Source: Thalassolituus hydrocarboniclasticus (GTDB lineage Bacteria; Pseudomonadota; Gammaproteobacteria; Pseudomonadales; Oceanobacteraceae). From it: a stretch of 64,000 nt of DNA. The stretch covers positions 3,637,129 to 3,701,128 of the forward strand of contig NZ_CP054475.1 of assembly GCF_025345565.1 (NCBI RefSeq). The letters run 5' to 3'. The notes under the pieces are model-generated. The model was given only the letters and a program-made list of their open reading frames with translations, was not told where the DNA came from and did not search any database. The position numbers and the translations under genes are program-made. The stretch's first letter is position 1. Every line of letters starts with the position of its first letter. This document shows, piece after piece, positions 40,583 through 49,897 of the stretch.

Positions 40583-42406
40583 TCAGCTGACAGCCTGTAA
40601 ACGCTGACGATTACCCGGATTTTCCTGACGTTGCTGACGGTGATAGTGACGGATGGAATGCTCCTTACGGCGCCCGGCGCTGAACGCAGAGGTGCGTTTA
40701 AGATAGCCAATAACCCGGGTGCCATAGTCAATATCGTCAGAGCCACAGGCCGGGCAATATTCCAGCGTCCGCTTATCAATTTTTTCACATTCGTTACAGA
40801 TGGTGATTTTGACGTTCACGCAGAAATAATTACAGCCGGTACGGGCCGCAATATTCAGTAAGGCCAGATAACCGTCTTCACTCAGTTTTTCTTCCAGATT
40901 CAGATGCAGTGCCGATCCGCCATCCAGATAATCGAGTAGCTCACGGCCATGCAACTGGAACTTATCCAGCACATTGGTTTGCTCATCTTCGACCTGATAA
41001 AAATAGGAGTTGTAGCAATCCCGCTGCACACGATAGCCATCGGATTTATCCCAGCGGGCATTTTTGATGCCCAGGTTTTCAGCCGGAACAAACTCCGTGT
41101 TAAACATATATCCATATTCAAGCTTAGCGGCCTTATTGGCCTCATAAATCACTTTCAGATGATCTCTGACAAAGTTTTTATACGCCTGATTATTACCGGC
41201 AACCAACCCCTGCGATTCGGCAGCCTCGACCATACCGTTAATGCCGATAGTCAGGAATTGCTTGTCCAGATTAATAAATCCGGCGTTGTAAACCGTCAGC
41301 ATTCCGGCCTGAAGGTACTCTTCCATTAAGCGACGATAGGCCACCTGATAACGCTGCACTTTACTGATTTCTTCGGCAAGATCACGGCCATCCTGTACCA
41401 GCCGGTTCATATTAACTGTAATTACATTAATAGAACCGGTTGCCACACCACCGGCTCCCAGCGAGTAAGAAAATGTATTGTCGCTGATTTCACTGCGTAA
41501 GCGGCAGCAGGATGCCAGGCTGTCTGCACTGTCGGAAAGGTAGACGAAGAAAGAGCTGCCCCGGTTCAGATGAGCGGCCATACTGCGGGCAAAGTCCTGA
41601 TCTTTACACTGCCCTTTTTCGGTCAGCATCGCCACGGTGACAACCGGAAAGGTAAGAATGCTTTTGCTGCGCTCAGCATTGAACCAATCCAGGAAAAAAT
41701 GCTGCAGTTTATCCAGCGTCTTCCAGCAGGGCTTGCTGAAATCAGGGAAGACGAACTCACCAAACATGCTGTCGAAATAGTTTTTGTCGTATAGCGAAAG
41801 ATTCCAGAACACACTCTGATAACCCCGGGCAGCAGCCGGCTGATTGATGGCATACACAACATGCTGAAGATGGTTGGCAATCTGCTGACGGTGGGTATTC
41901 AGATAATCATCGCCATAATCTTTACGGGCAAAATAGTCGAAGTAAGTTAAAAATTCGACTGTAGCCACCGCGCCAGCGAACTGGCTGCTGACAGCGAAGA
42001 CAAAATTGACGAATGAACCACAGAACGATTCAATATGCTTCGGTGCCTGAGATTCGCCACCAAGCTTAGTCAGCCCGTCCAGTAAAAACGGATACATAGT
42101 TACCGATACACAATAGGGCTTCAGGCTGGTTTCATCATGTACATAAATCTCATGGTTCTCTATCTGGCGGATATATTCCTGTGCCAGATCATCCCCGAAT
42201 AAATCGGCAATTTTTGCTGAAACCTGCGCACGGTTAATCTGCACAAAATAATCTTTCATCATCTCCGCTTCGAGCGTGGCGATATTCTTTTCGGTCACAT
42301 TGGCATTGGCATCCATCCGCGAACCGTCGGCGGCATTTTGTGCAGCCAGATAATGTTCAATAAAATCCAGCTTATGCTTAATGTGCTCTGCGCTCAGTTT
42401 CAGCAT
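40583..42406 (-). CDS. nrdD: NrdD, anaerobic (class III) ribonucleotide reductase
   Basis: A 607-residue glycyl-radical enzyme. The C-terminal region has the zinc cysteines (CNECEKID and CPACGSDD) and the glycine-radical loop RVIGYLKR. Catalytic cysteines lie in the central part (DSADSLASCCRLR). It makes dNTPs without oxygen. AAGGAG is 9 bases before the ATG. The length is shorter than E. coli NrdD (712), lacking much of an ATP-cone domain. It follows nrdG by 28 bases. Confidence 0.93.
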   Translation of the reverse strand: MLKLSAEHIKHKLDFIEHYLAAQNAADGSRMDANANVTEKNIATLEAEMMKDYFVQINRAQVSAKIADLFGDDLAQEYIRQIENHEIYVHDETSLKPYCVSVTMYPFLLDGLTKLGGESQAPKHIESFCGSFVNFVFAVSSQFAGAVATVEFLTYFDYFARKDYGDDYLNTHRQQIANHLQHVVYAINQPAAARGYQSVFWNLSLYDKNYFDSMFGEFVFPDFSKPCWKTLDKLQHFFLDWFNAERSKSILTFPVVTVAMLTEKGQCKDQDFARSMAAHLNRGSSFFVYLSDSADSLASCCRLRSEISDNTFSYSLGAGGVATGSINVITVNMNRLVQDGRDLAEEISKVQRYQVAYRRLMEEYLQAGMLTVYNAGFINLDKQFLTIGINGMVEAAESQGLVAGNNQAYKNFVRDHLKVIYEANKAAKLEYGYMFNTEFVPAENLGIKNARWDKSDGYRVQRDCYNSYFYQVEDEQTNVLDKFQLHGRELLDYLDGGSALHLNLEEKLSEDGYLALLNIAARTGCNYFCVNVKITICNECEKIDKRTLEYCPACGSDDIDYGTRVIGYLKRTSAFSAGRRKEHSIRHYHRQQRQENPGNRQRLQAVS

Positions 42407-42434
42407 GATTCCGCTCCTTCAGAGTAGGCAATTG

Positions 42435-42881
42435 TTATTGATGAAATTTATGATTCAGGCAGCGATTGCTGCGTAAATCCATAAAACGCTGATTTGTTAA
42501 GGGAGACTCCAGCCCCCCGAGATCCCGTAACCAGGGACCGGTTTTCAGGTAGGTCAGCTCAGCCTGCAGGCACGGAGCAACCGTATCGAGCCCGGTATAA
42601 AGACAGGTATTCAGTCCTTGCCGGCGGGCCAGCTTCAGCAACAGTAACAGCTGCGCTTCATGCCACTCTCCACCCATAAACAGCACGCAGCTGATCAGAC
42701 CGGTGTATGTCTCCAGACGCTGCCGGAAGTACTCTTCGGACAGCGGTTCACCCGCCATCGCGGGCCAGGTATCGGCACTGTGGCAACCGGGACAACGCAG
42801 CGGGCAACCGCTGATGGTGTAGGCCAGAGAGACTTCTCCCGGCACTTCCTGGAAGACCACCTGTTCACGACTGAAATACAT
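42435..42881 (-). CDS. nrdG: NrdG, activase of class III ribonucleotide reductase
   Basis: A 148-residue radical-SAM protein with CPLRCPGC (CxxxCxxC) and FMGGEWH. It generates the glycyl radical on NrdD. The start MYFSREQ at 42881 gives the normal N-terminus; the open frame runs upstream into the FNR-type palindrome. It is the first gene of nrdG-nrdD, the reverse of the common nrdDG order. Confidence 0.92.
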   Translation of the reverse strand: MYFSREQVVFQEVPGEVSLAYTISGCPLRCPGCHSADTWPAMAGEPLSEEYFRQRLETYTGLISCVLFMGGEWHEAQLLLLLKLARRQGLNTCLYTGLDTVAPCLQAELTYLKTGPWLRDLGGLESPLTNQRFMDLRSNRCLNHKFHQ

Positions 42882-42951
42882 AAAACCCCATATGTAGTGC
42901 CTTAAATAATAAGCAGACACAAGATATGGACAGAGACTAACGAGATACGGC

Positions 42952-42983
42952 CGAATAAAATTGATCCAGATCAATTTTATTCG
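42952..42983. promoter_or_regulatory. Perfect 32-bp palindrome with a consensus FNR/Anr box
   Basis: Arms of 15 bases (GAATAAAATTGATC core and its exact complement) flank CA. The centre contains TTGATCCAGATCAA (42961-42974), a perfect match to TTGAT-N4-ATCAA. It lies 71 bases upstream of the nrdG start and should drive nrdG-nrdD under anoxia. The symmetry far beyond 14 bases is unusual. Confidence 0.85.
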
Positions 42984-43081
42984 CAAGCTACTCCGACATG
43001 GGTATCCGATACAGAGAACGGACGATCAGGAAAAGGGCCGTCAGCGCAATGGCCATTTATGGCGCAGTGGCAATGCAGAAA

Positions 43082-43107
43082 GAAAAAAGCCGGGTTATTA
43101 CCCGGCT
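43082..43107 (-). terminator. Rho-independent terminator after nnrS
   Basis: AGCCGGG and CCCGGCT form a 7-bp stem with loop TTATTA. On the minus strand it is followed by TTTTTTCT, as expected for a terminator 22 bases past the nnrS stop. Confidence 0.88.
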
Positions 43108-43128
43108 AAAGAATATTGGCACAATGAC

Positions 43129-44316
43129 TTAGCCCGCGCGGCCGTCCGGCCGTGGACCAAGCAGAATGCGCGCATAACAAAAGACGAAGAGTATAAAAGC
43201 GCTACTCCACAACAAGGCCGACAGGCTGTAAAACAGCAAAGACTGCTGTGGCCAGAGTATCACTCCCAGAGAACGCAGCAGCGCAGCCAGCAGCAGCAGC
43301 GCAAACGACAGTGACATTAACGGCCTTGGTTGCAGTGGCCGGCCGGAATGCCCCAGTGACACGCGGGCAATCATGGCCAGAATCATTCCGCCAACCGCTC
43401 CGGCGGTCAGTGCATGCAAGGCAGCACTGAAGGTAACCGGCCAGCCAAGGTAGTGCATCGCCAGCAACAGCAGGCCAAGTGGAATAAACCAATAGGCAAG
43501 ATGCAATGACCACAGCAGCGGGATTTTCCAGGTAACCTGGATACGTAAACGGGCAATCCGCAGCGCCTGGCTAACAGCCGTCAACGTCAGCAGCAATGCC
43601 AGTACAAAAGGAGGCAACACCTGATCAAGGCGCAGTAAATAAATCACAAGCAGTAGCCAACTCGCCCCCAGCACCAGTTTCTCCAGCCAGGGAAGCGCTT
43701 CTGTTTTCGGCGTCATACTGCCATTGGCGGTAAACATCGGCATTACCCGACCGCCAATCACTGTAATCATTAATATCAGCATCCAGCTGACACTGTGACT
43801 ACCCCACTGCACCAGTGACATATCCTGCACCGCATTGCCCCAATGCATCACCGCATTGGCAAAGGTCATCAGCAACAACACCGGTACAAAGAAATAATTC
43901 CGTTGCTGTTTAACAGCAAACAACAGTCGCCAGAAAAACCAGGCGACCAGCGGCATAAATGCCATATCAACCAGCGCGGTAAACCACCAGGGCAAAAGAT
44001 CACCGGCTAACATACACAGCCGGCCAGCGAGCCATAAAAGTGTCAGCAATAACAGTGGCCGGCCATGGGTTGCCCGCTGCCCGGTCCAGTTTTGTACGGC
44101 GGTCAGTAAAAACCCTGCGACAATGGCCAAAGCGAAACCAAACAACATTTCATGGCTGTGCCAGAAAATACTGCTGCTACCCGGCAGCAGAACAATCCCC
44201 TGCAACGCCAGCCCCCAGAGCAGAACAGCCAGAGCACTGAAGGCGGCTCCCAGCAGAAACATCGGTCGGAACGCCTGGCCCCACAAAGGGTGGGCGGATA
44301 CAGAGGACATATTCAT
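43129..44316 (-). CDS. nnrS: NnrS, heme- and copper-containing membrane protein of NO stress
   Basis: A 395-residue protein of about 12 helices with NnrS motifs FRPMFLLGA near the start, WHSHEMLFGFALAIVAGFLLTAVQNWTG, and GGRVMPMFTANG. NnrS relieves nitrosative stress in denitrifiers and Vibrio; its chemistry is not settled. AAGGAG precedes the ATG. It is the last gene of the narK-CBS-Usp-narK1-nnrS series, 23 bases after narK1, with a terminator behind it. Confidence 0.94.
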   Translation of the reverse strand: MNMSSVSAHPLWGQAFRPMFLLGAAFSALAVLLWGLALQGIVLLPGSSSIFWHSHEMLFGFALAIVAGFLLTAVQNWTGQRATHGRPLLLLTLLWLAGRLCMLAGDLLPWWFTALVDMAFMPLVAWFFWRLLFAVKQQRNYFFVPVLLLMTFANAVMHWGNAVQDMSLVQWGSHSVSWMLILMITVIGGRVMPMFTANGSMTPKTEALPWLEKLVLGASWLLLVIYLLRLDQVLPPFVLALLLTLTAVSQALRIARLRIQVTWKIPLLWSLHLAYWFIPLGLLLLAMHYLGWPVTFSAALHALTAGAVGGMILAMIARVSLGHSGRPLQPRPLMSLSFALLLLAALLRSLGVILWPQQSLLFYSLSALLWSSAFILFVFCYARILLGPRPDGRAG

Positions 44317-44339
44317 AACACTCCTTAGAGCTTTGGCTT

Positions 44340-45821
44340 TCAGGCTTTCAGTTCCTGCTCAATCTGCCTGTCGACTGACGATACATAATATTCGTCAGAG
44401 AAAGCGGATTCCGGCTCTTTCAGCCACATCAGGCAAACAAGCCAGCTGATAAAACCACCGGCAGCGATAATAAAGAAGAACTGATTCGCATCCACAAAGG
44501 TGTAGATGGTCAGATAAAACACTGCCCCCACATTACCATAAGCACCCGCCATACCGGAGATCTGTCCGGTCAGACGACGCTTAATGGATGGAATAATACC
44601 GAAAGTGGCACCTTCCGCTCCCTGTACGAAAAATGAAGTAAATACCGTAATCGCAACGGCAATAACCAACGGCCAGGAAGAATTCAACAGCCCCATTAAT
44701 GCAAAGCCTATCGCAATACCCAGCATATAACTCAGCATCACAAAACGACGGTTACCCAGACGGTCGGAAACCAGCCCACCCATAGGCCGGGCAACCAGAT
44801 TAACGAAGGCAAAAGAAGCGGCAATTAAACCCGCAGCGGTCGGAGACAGACTCCAGGTTTTTTCAAAGAACATCGGCAGCATAGAAACAACCGCCAGTTC
44901 TGCACCAAAATTAGCGAAATAGGTACTGTTCAGGGCAGCCACACTGTTAAACGGATATTTATCGTCTTCCGGTACACCTTTTTTCAGAATCGGTACATTT
45001 ACCCGCAGAATCTGCACAATCTGATAAACCACAATGGCAGCAATAACGGCATACGCAATAGCCGCACCTGTCGCATCCAGATAACCCAGTTTCTGGATAC
45101 GCCATACCAGCACAGCCAGAATACCCACCAGAGGAATGGTCCACAGAATCAACTTAACCATGTCACCCCAGCTGCTGACCTCGAGTGCAGCGGTTTTCCG
45201 CGGTTTACGATGCACGGTGCCGACCGGACCATCGGTAATGGCAAACCAGTAATAAACGCCGTAAGCCGCCATCACAAATGCACTCTGTGCAATTGCCCAG
45301 CGCCAGCCGTCATCACCGCCGTACATGGTAATGGCAATCGTTGGCAAGGTCATAGCTGCTGCAGCTGAACCAAAGTTACCCCAGCCGGCATAAAAGCCTT
45401 CGGCAAAACCAATATCTTTAGGTTTGAACCACATTGCAGTCATATGAATACCAACCACAAAACTGGCACCAATAGAACTCAGCACCAGACGGCTGACCAG
45501 TAATTGGGTGCGTGTTTCGCCAAAAGCAAATACCAGCGCCGGAATAGCCATGGTAACCAGCAGCACAGAGAACACCCGCCGCGGGCCAAAGCGATCCAGC
45601 GCCATGCCAACAATAATCCGTGCCGGAATGGTCAGCGCTACGTTACAGATAGCAAAAAGTTTCAGGTCTTCTGCGGTCAGCCAGTTAACACTTTTCAGCA
45701 TGCTGCTGGCCAGAGGAGCCATATTGAACCAGACGTAGAAGGTGATAAAAAACGCAATCCAGGTCAGGTGCAGTGCTTTTATTTCAGGATTTTTAAATTT
45801 AAAGACGTCTGCAACTTGCAT
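44340..45821 (-). CDS. narK1: NarK1-type nitrate transporter (MFS)
   Basis: A 493-residue MFS protein with 12 helices. It has NarK1-type features (FYVWFNMAPLASSM, YAGWGNFGSAAA and GAYGNVGAVFYL) rather than those of the NarK2-type at 46849. NarK1 proteins are thought to bring nitrate in with protons and NarK2 proteins to exchange nitrate for nitrite. AGGAGA is before the ATG. It lies between the universal-stress gene and nnrS. Confidence 0.85.
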   Translation of the reverse strand: MQVADVFKFKNPEIKALHLTWIAFFITFYVWFNMAPLASSMLKSVNWLTAEDLKLFAICNVALTIPARIIVGMALDRFGPRRVFSVLLVTMAIPALVFAFGETRTQLLVSRLVLSSIGASFVVGIHMTAMWFKPKDIGFAEGFYAGWGNFGSAAAAMTLPTIAITMYGGDDGWRWAIAQSAFVMAAYGVYYWFAITDGPVGTVHRKPRKTAALEVSSWGDMVKLILWTIPLVGILAVLVWRIQKLGYLDATGAAIAYAVIAAIVVYQIVQILRVNVPILKKGVPEDDKYPFNSVAALNSTYFANFGAELAVVSMLPMFFEKTWSLSPTAAGLIAASFAFVNLVARPMGGLVSDRLGNRRFVMLSYMLGIAIGFALMGLLNSSWPLVIAVAITVFTSFFVQGAEGATFGIIPSIKRRLTGQISGMAGAYGNVGAVFYLTIYTFVDANQFFFIIAAGGFISWLVCLMWLKEPESAFSDEYYVSSVDRQIEQELKA

Positions 45822-45842
45822 AACGATCTCCTGTAATGATTT

Positions 45843-46301
45843 CTACATGCTGGGCAGAATGAGTAATGGACACTGCGCCCGCCTGGTTAAAAATGAACTG
45901 ACGCTGCCAAAGGTCATATAATCGAGTTCATCCACAAAGTAGGTCAGTGAGCGGGCGATAAAGCCGCCGTCCGGTTCATGACTGTGACGGGCAATAACAA
46001 GGAGATCCGGGCGTAACTTCTCTGTCGCCGCGAGTAACATTTTCCGCGCGTCACCATCCAGAAGCAGAGTTTCAGCGCTTATTTTCTCGTTCTGACATAA
46101 CGTCTGAGCCTCAGCCAGAAAGCCTTTCAGCTCATCAACTTCGTCATTAAACAGCGCTTCGTTGTTCTCGGTGATATCGCGGGGATTCTCGGCAACCGCA
46201 ACCAGAATAAGCTGCGGCTTAAGCGAACCGAACATGGTAATGGTTCGTGCCAGTGCCAGCTTCGCATTACGTGAACCGTCATAAGCAATCATGATTTTCA
46301 T
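45843..46301 (-). CDS. Universal stress protein (UspA family)
   Basis: A 152-residue Usp-fold protein starting MKIMIAYDGSRNAKLAL and ending RRAQCPLLILPSM. The nucleotide loop near residue 110 (RHSHEPDGGFIARSL) is not the canonical GxxGxxG, so ATP binding is uncertain. GGGAG at 8 bases selects ATG 46301, which overlaps the CBS gene stop by four bases. It belongs to the narK operon. Confidence 0.82.
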   Translation of the reverse strand: MKIMIAYDGSRNAKLALARTITMFGSLKPQLILVAVAENPRDITENNEALFNDEVDELKGFLAEAQTLCQNEKISAETLLLDGDARKMLLAATEKLRPDLLVIARHSHEPDGGFIARSLTYFVDELDYMTFGSVSSFLTRRAQCPLLILPSM

Positions 46302-46816
46302 ACCATGCACTCCCGTTCATCGGCACAGAACTCTGCGCTTCTGTGAAACACAAACCGGATCAGATCCATAGCGGTGATGACACCCGCGACATTGCCATCA
46401 CGGGTAACAAACACGCGGTGGATATGTTTATCCAGAATGGTATCAGCAACGACGTTGATATCGTCATTGACATCAATGGTAATAACATCGGGGGTCATGA
46501 TCTGATACACCATGCATGACTTATTAATGTCTTTTACCCAGTTTTTCAGATCCTCTTCCGGCACTTTCATATCGTATTCGCGCCGGTAAAGACGACTCAG
46601 TGCAGCTTCCTTCTCATTAATATCAAGACTATTAAAGCGAAAGACATCACTGACGCTGACAACGCCAACAAGTTTATGGTCATCAGCAACAACAGGAACA
46701 GCAGAGATATCATGGCTAACGAAGAAGTCAGCAAGACGCTGTATAGTCCATCCTTCATGGGCAACAAAAACTTCACCATTGATAAGATCTCCGGCTTTTA
46801 AACTCTTATTTCTCAT
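46298..46816 (-). CDS. CBS-domain pair protein
   Basis: A 172-residue protein made of two CBS domains: the first around GDLINGEVFVAHEGWTI to VSVSDVFRF, the second around IMTPDVITID to AGVITAMDLIRF. Such pairs bind adenine nucleotides and sense energy status. It is translationally coupled to the Usp gene, and both lie between narK and narK1. A role in tuning nitrate transport is inference. Confidence 0.85.
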   Translation of the reverse strand: MRNKSLKAGDLINGEVFVAHEGWTIQRLADFFVSHDISAVPVVADDHKLVGVVSVSDVFRFNSLDINEKEAALSRLYRREYDMKVPEEDLKNWVKDINKSCMVYQIMTPDVITIDVNDDINVVADTILDKHIHRVFVTRDGNVAGVITAMDLIRFVFHRSAEFCADERECMV

Positions 46817-46848
46817 AAAGTCACCTGAATTAAATGTTTACAGAGGTC

Positions 46849-48444
46849 TTAAGGGTTGTAGATTTCTGAACTTTTTCTCAGATAGAACCACCAGTTAATA
46901 AGCAGACAAAGTGCGTAGAAAACTGCAAAGCCATACATTGCCAGCTCTGGAGTTCCGGCTTTAATCTGAGCACCCATCACTTTAGGGGCAATAAAAGCAC
47001 CATAAGCGGCAACCGCGGAGGTCCAGCCAAGAACAGGGCCTTTCATCTGCTGGTCAAAGATCACACCGATACTGCGGAATGTTGAGCCGTTACCAATGCC
47101 GCTGGCTGCAAACAACACAATAAACAGCAGCATAAACACCATGAAGTAGTCATTAGGGTTGGCAGAGTTGTAGGCCTGCATCATTACATAGCCTGTTGCC
47201 ACAGAAGCCACGACCATAACCGCCGAGATAATTTGCGTAACAATCGAGCCACCGACTTTATCGGAAATCCAGCCACCAACCGGGCGGATTAATGCACCAA
47301 CAAAGGGGCCAATCCATGCCCAGGTAAGAGCGCTCGGAGCATCAGGATTTACCACACGGATCATTTCGCCATCCACGCCTGCCTGCATCATTTTTCCGAA
47401 GATAACGGTAATAGACAGCGGTAAAGCAGCAGAGAAACCGATAAATGAACCGAAGGTAAGGATGTAGAGCACGGTCATTGACCATGTATGTTTATTGCGG
47501 AAAATTTTGAACTGATTTTTGATGTTAGGCTGAATACTTCCGGGAATCATACGCAGAAGGATCAGAGTCAGAATGATAGTAAATGGCAGAGCCAGCCACA
47601 TGCCAATCATTCCCATCATGTAGATACCAACCGCTGCGGTAAAAAGAGCAATGGTATACAAGCCAATAATTTTTCCGAAGGCAGCTAAAGGATGTCCTGG
47701 TTCAGGAGTCACCACGTTCAGATTATTCATACCAAACCAACCGGCAAAGGCCAGTGGAATCAACATTAACAGCCAGACAAAACCGGCATTCTGAATCCAG
47801 GTTTCTGAGCCCGCCTCAATACGACCAACCAGAGTTCCGCTGGCAGATTGCAGAACCATAGGATCACCAGCCAGAGGACCAAACAGACCGACAGTCATCA
47901 CCAGCGGAATTAATATCTGCATAGTGGTCACACCGAAATTACCCAGCCCGGCATTCATGCCCAGACCGTAGCCCTGCTGGCTTTTCGGAAAAAAGGTACT
48001 GATATTACTCATGGAACAGGCGAAGTTGCCGCCGCCAATACCAGACAGCAATGCCATTAACTGAAATACCCAGTAAGGGGTTCCGGGCTCCATCAGCGCC
48101 ATACCAGTCCCCAGCGCCGGAACCATCAGCAATGCTGTGGTCAGGAAGACGGTGTTACGGCCACCGGCAATGCGGATCATAAAGGATGCCGGAATCCTCA
48201 GCGTTGCCCCGGATAAGCCGGCAATAGCAACCAGAGAAAATAACTGCTCGGTACTGAAATCAAAACCGAGATTTTTCATCTGCGTGGTGATCATTCCCCA
48301 CATCAGCCAGACGGCAAAGCCAATCAAAAGGCTGGGAATTGAAATCCACAGATTCCGGCTGGCAACCTGCTTTCCCTCCTGCTCCCAGAACGCCTTGTCC
48401 TCCACGTCCCATTTTTCAATGTAAGCTGAACCTTTAGTCGCCAT
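46849..48444 (-). CDS. narK: NarK (NarK2-type) nitrate/nitrite antiporter
   Basis: A 531-residue MFS protein with intact nitrate signatures (GIGGGNFACSMSNISTFFP with NAGLGNFG, and TFGSFIGFSAALPLS) and substrate arginines in IAGLSGATLR and GALIRPVGG. It exchanges nitrate for nitrite. AGGGG precedes the ATG. It heads the narK-CBS-Usp-narK1-nnrS series, with NarL-type heptamers in the 267-base upstream gap. Confidence 0.93.
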   Translation of the reverse strand: MATKGSAYIEKWDVEDKAFWEQEGKQVASRNLWISIPSLLIGFAVWLMWGMITTQMKNLGFDFSTEQLFSLVAIAGLSGATLRIPASFMIRIAGGRNTVFLTTALLMVPALGTGMALMEPGTPYWVFQLMALLSGIGGGNFACSMSNISTFFPKSQQGYGLGMNAGLGNFGVTTMQILIPLVMTVGLFGPLAGDPMVLQSASGTLVGRIEAGSETWIQNAGFVWLLMLIPLAFAGWFGMNNLNVVTPEPGHPLAAFGKIIGLYTIALFTAAVGIYMMGMIGMWLALPFTIILTLILLRMIPGSIQPNIKNQFKIFRNKHTWSMTVLYILTFGSFIGFSAALPLSITVIFGKMMQAGVDGEMIRVVNPDAPSALTWAWIGPFVGALIRPVGGWISDKVGGSIVTQIISAVMVVASVATGYVMMQAYNSANPNDYFMVFMLLFIVLFAASGIGNGSTFRSIGVIFDQQMKGPVLGWTSAVAAYGAFIAPKVMGAQIKAGTPELAMYGFAVFYALCLLINWWFYLRKSSEIYNP

Positions 48445-48544
48445 GATATTCCCCTGTTAATCAGATCATGGCTTCATAATCACCCTGTCTTAATAAGGCA
48501 GCAATAGGCGGAAAATCTGCAAAAAAAGCGCTCATTAAAAGCTC

Positions 48545-48669
48545 TACCCATAAGGGGATTGTGGATTTATGACACAGATCAATCAGATCCGGAGAGTTGA
48601 TGCTGAAAGCTGATTATCGACAGTATTCAAGGGCATAGGGAGTACCTACTCTGGGCAATATCTACCCAA
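48545..48669. promoter_or_regulatory. narK promoter region with NarL heptamers and an FNR-like box
   Basis: TACCCAT (48545-48551, perfect), TACCTAC (48643-48649) and TACCCAA (48663-48669) fit the NarL heptamer. ATGACACAGATCAA (48569-48582) matches an FNR box with one perfect half and 3 of 5 in the other. Only narK is downstream on the minus strand, fitting the joint FNR and NarL control known for narK. Confidence 0.5.
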
Positions 48670-48694
48670 AAAAAAACGCCTGCAGAGCAGGCGT
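48668..48694 (-). terminator. Rho-independent terminator after the porin gene
   Basis: ACGCCTGC and GCAGGCGT make an 8-bp stem with a three-base loop. On the minus strand a long T run follows. It isolates narK from the upstream nar genes. Confidence 0.9.
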
Positions 48695-48711
48695 AAAGGA
48701 GGAGGCTTCAC

Positions 48712-49857
48712 CTAAAAAGAAAGACCGCACCAGAGCCAGAATTTGTCTGTATCAGAGCCGCCGTCTGCAGCATCATAGCTTGCGTATTTAAGCCCGGAGG
48801 AAAGATTCTTTGATAATGGGTACAGAAGCTGAACATTAAGCTCTGAACCAAGATCGTCGCTTCCTCTGTCACTTGAGTACTCATGGTACATGACCAGAGC
48901 CTTGAGCTTATCTAAGGACCCGGATAAACGGATATAAGTATCTGAAAGGCCATTATCCGGTGTATTCAGGAACTTATCCGCCCAACCATTAAAAGCATGT
49001 TTGGTTGCCAGTGGAGTCTGAAAACCATAATTGCCATCATCACTTCCCAGGGTTTCATTACCCAGTGTCAGGTTAACCCCCTGCAGGGTTGCTCCGGCTT
49101 CAATATGATAATAAATCGCGTCTTTATCACCATTTTTATATGCCGATTGAGTAGCAATCTCAGCCAGATAATTGACCTTGATATCATTCAGTGGTTTCTG
49201 ACCAGCCAGGCTGACGCCATAGGTATCGTAATAAAGATCGGAATCGTCAATATCAACCAGATAGGCATAGGCTACCAGCTTGCCAACCGGAAGTTGGTCA
49301 AAGGCGATATTCAGTGCATGGCCGGAAATATCAGTCTCGGAGAAATTGAAATCGTTGACCTGATTAATATAAGCGTAGGTAAGCCCAATATTGTCCTTTT
49401 TATATTGCAGAAGCGCAGCGTCATAAGTCTGCTCATTCTGCCGCCAGCCTACGTTGCCGACAAACCGGGCGTTATCCAGAATAATACGCTGACGGCCAAC
49501 CACAGCCGTTAACGCTTCTTTTGTGTAAGACAGCTGTGCCCGGTTGATTTCGGTATTGACCGGATCAGCCACAGGATCATAACCGCTGCTCTCAGGTGCA
49601 TAGTCGTCAATAATGCTTCTGACATCTTCAATTTCAGCAAGTGCCTTCAGCCCACTGTAGTTATCTGTCTCATAACCAATGCGGCTTCTCAGAGTTAATG
49701 CGGTGGCCGACTTTGTCAGGTTATCTGTGTCATTTGTTTCATAGCGAAGACGGAAATCAGCCGGAAAGTTTCCGGGAACGCCATCAAAGCTCTGGGAAAA
49801 AACCACAGGGGAAGCCAGCAATAAAGCACTGGCCAAAGAACTTAGTTTAAAGATCAT
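48712..49857 (-). CDS. Outer-membrane porin (alginate-export-like beta-barrel)
   Basis: A 381-residue protein with a signal peptide (MIFKLSSLASALLLASPVVFSQS) and a beta-barrel ending in the aromatic LWCGLSF. RQRIILDNARFVGNVGWRQNEQTYDA near residues 125-150 is typical of the alginate-export/porin family. Its place between ppiC and narK suggests nitrate or nitrite passage through the outer membrane; this is inference. A strong terminator follows. Confidence 0.8.
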   Translation of the reverse strand: MIFKLSSLASALLLASPVVFSQSFDGVPGNFPADFRLRYETNDTDNLTKSATALTLRSRIGYETDNYSGLKALAEIEDVRSIIDDYAPESSGYDPVADPVNTEINRAQLSYTKEALTAVVGRQRIILDNARFVGNVGWRQNEQTYDAALLQYKKDNIGLTYAYINQVNDFNFSETDISGHALNIAFDQLPVGKLVAYAYLVDIDDSDLYYDTYGVSLAGQKPLNDIKVNYLAEIATQSAYKNGDKDAIYYHIEAGATLQGVNLTLGNETLGSDDGNYGFQTPLATKHAFNGWADKFLNTPDNGLSDTYIRLSGSLDKLKALVMYHEYSSDRGSDDLGSELNVQLLYPLSKNLSSGLKYASYDAADGGSDTDKFWLWCGLSF

Positions 49858-49897
49858 CGTGCTCTCCTTTTACAAATGAGCACTGAGTACCATTTTA

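Noticed and set aside
42882-42986. N-terminal extension of nrdG to 42986
   Set aside because: It would translate through the FNR-type palindrome and adds 35 residues absent from the family; MYFSREQ at 42881 is the normal start.
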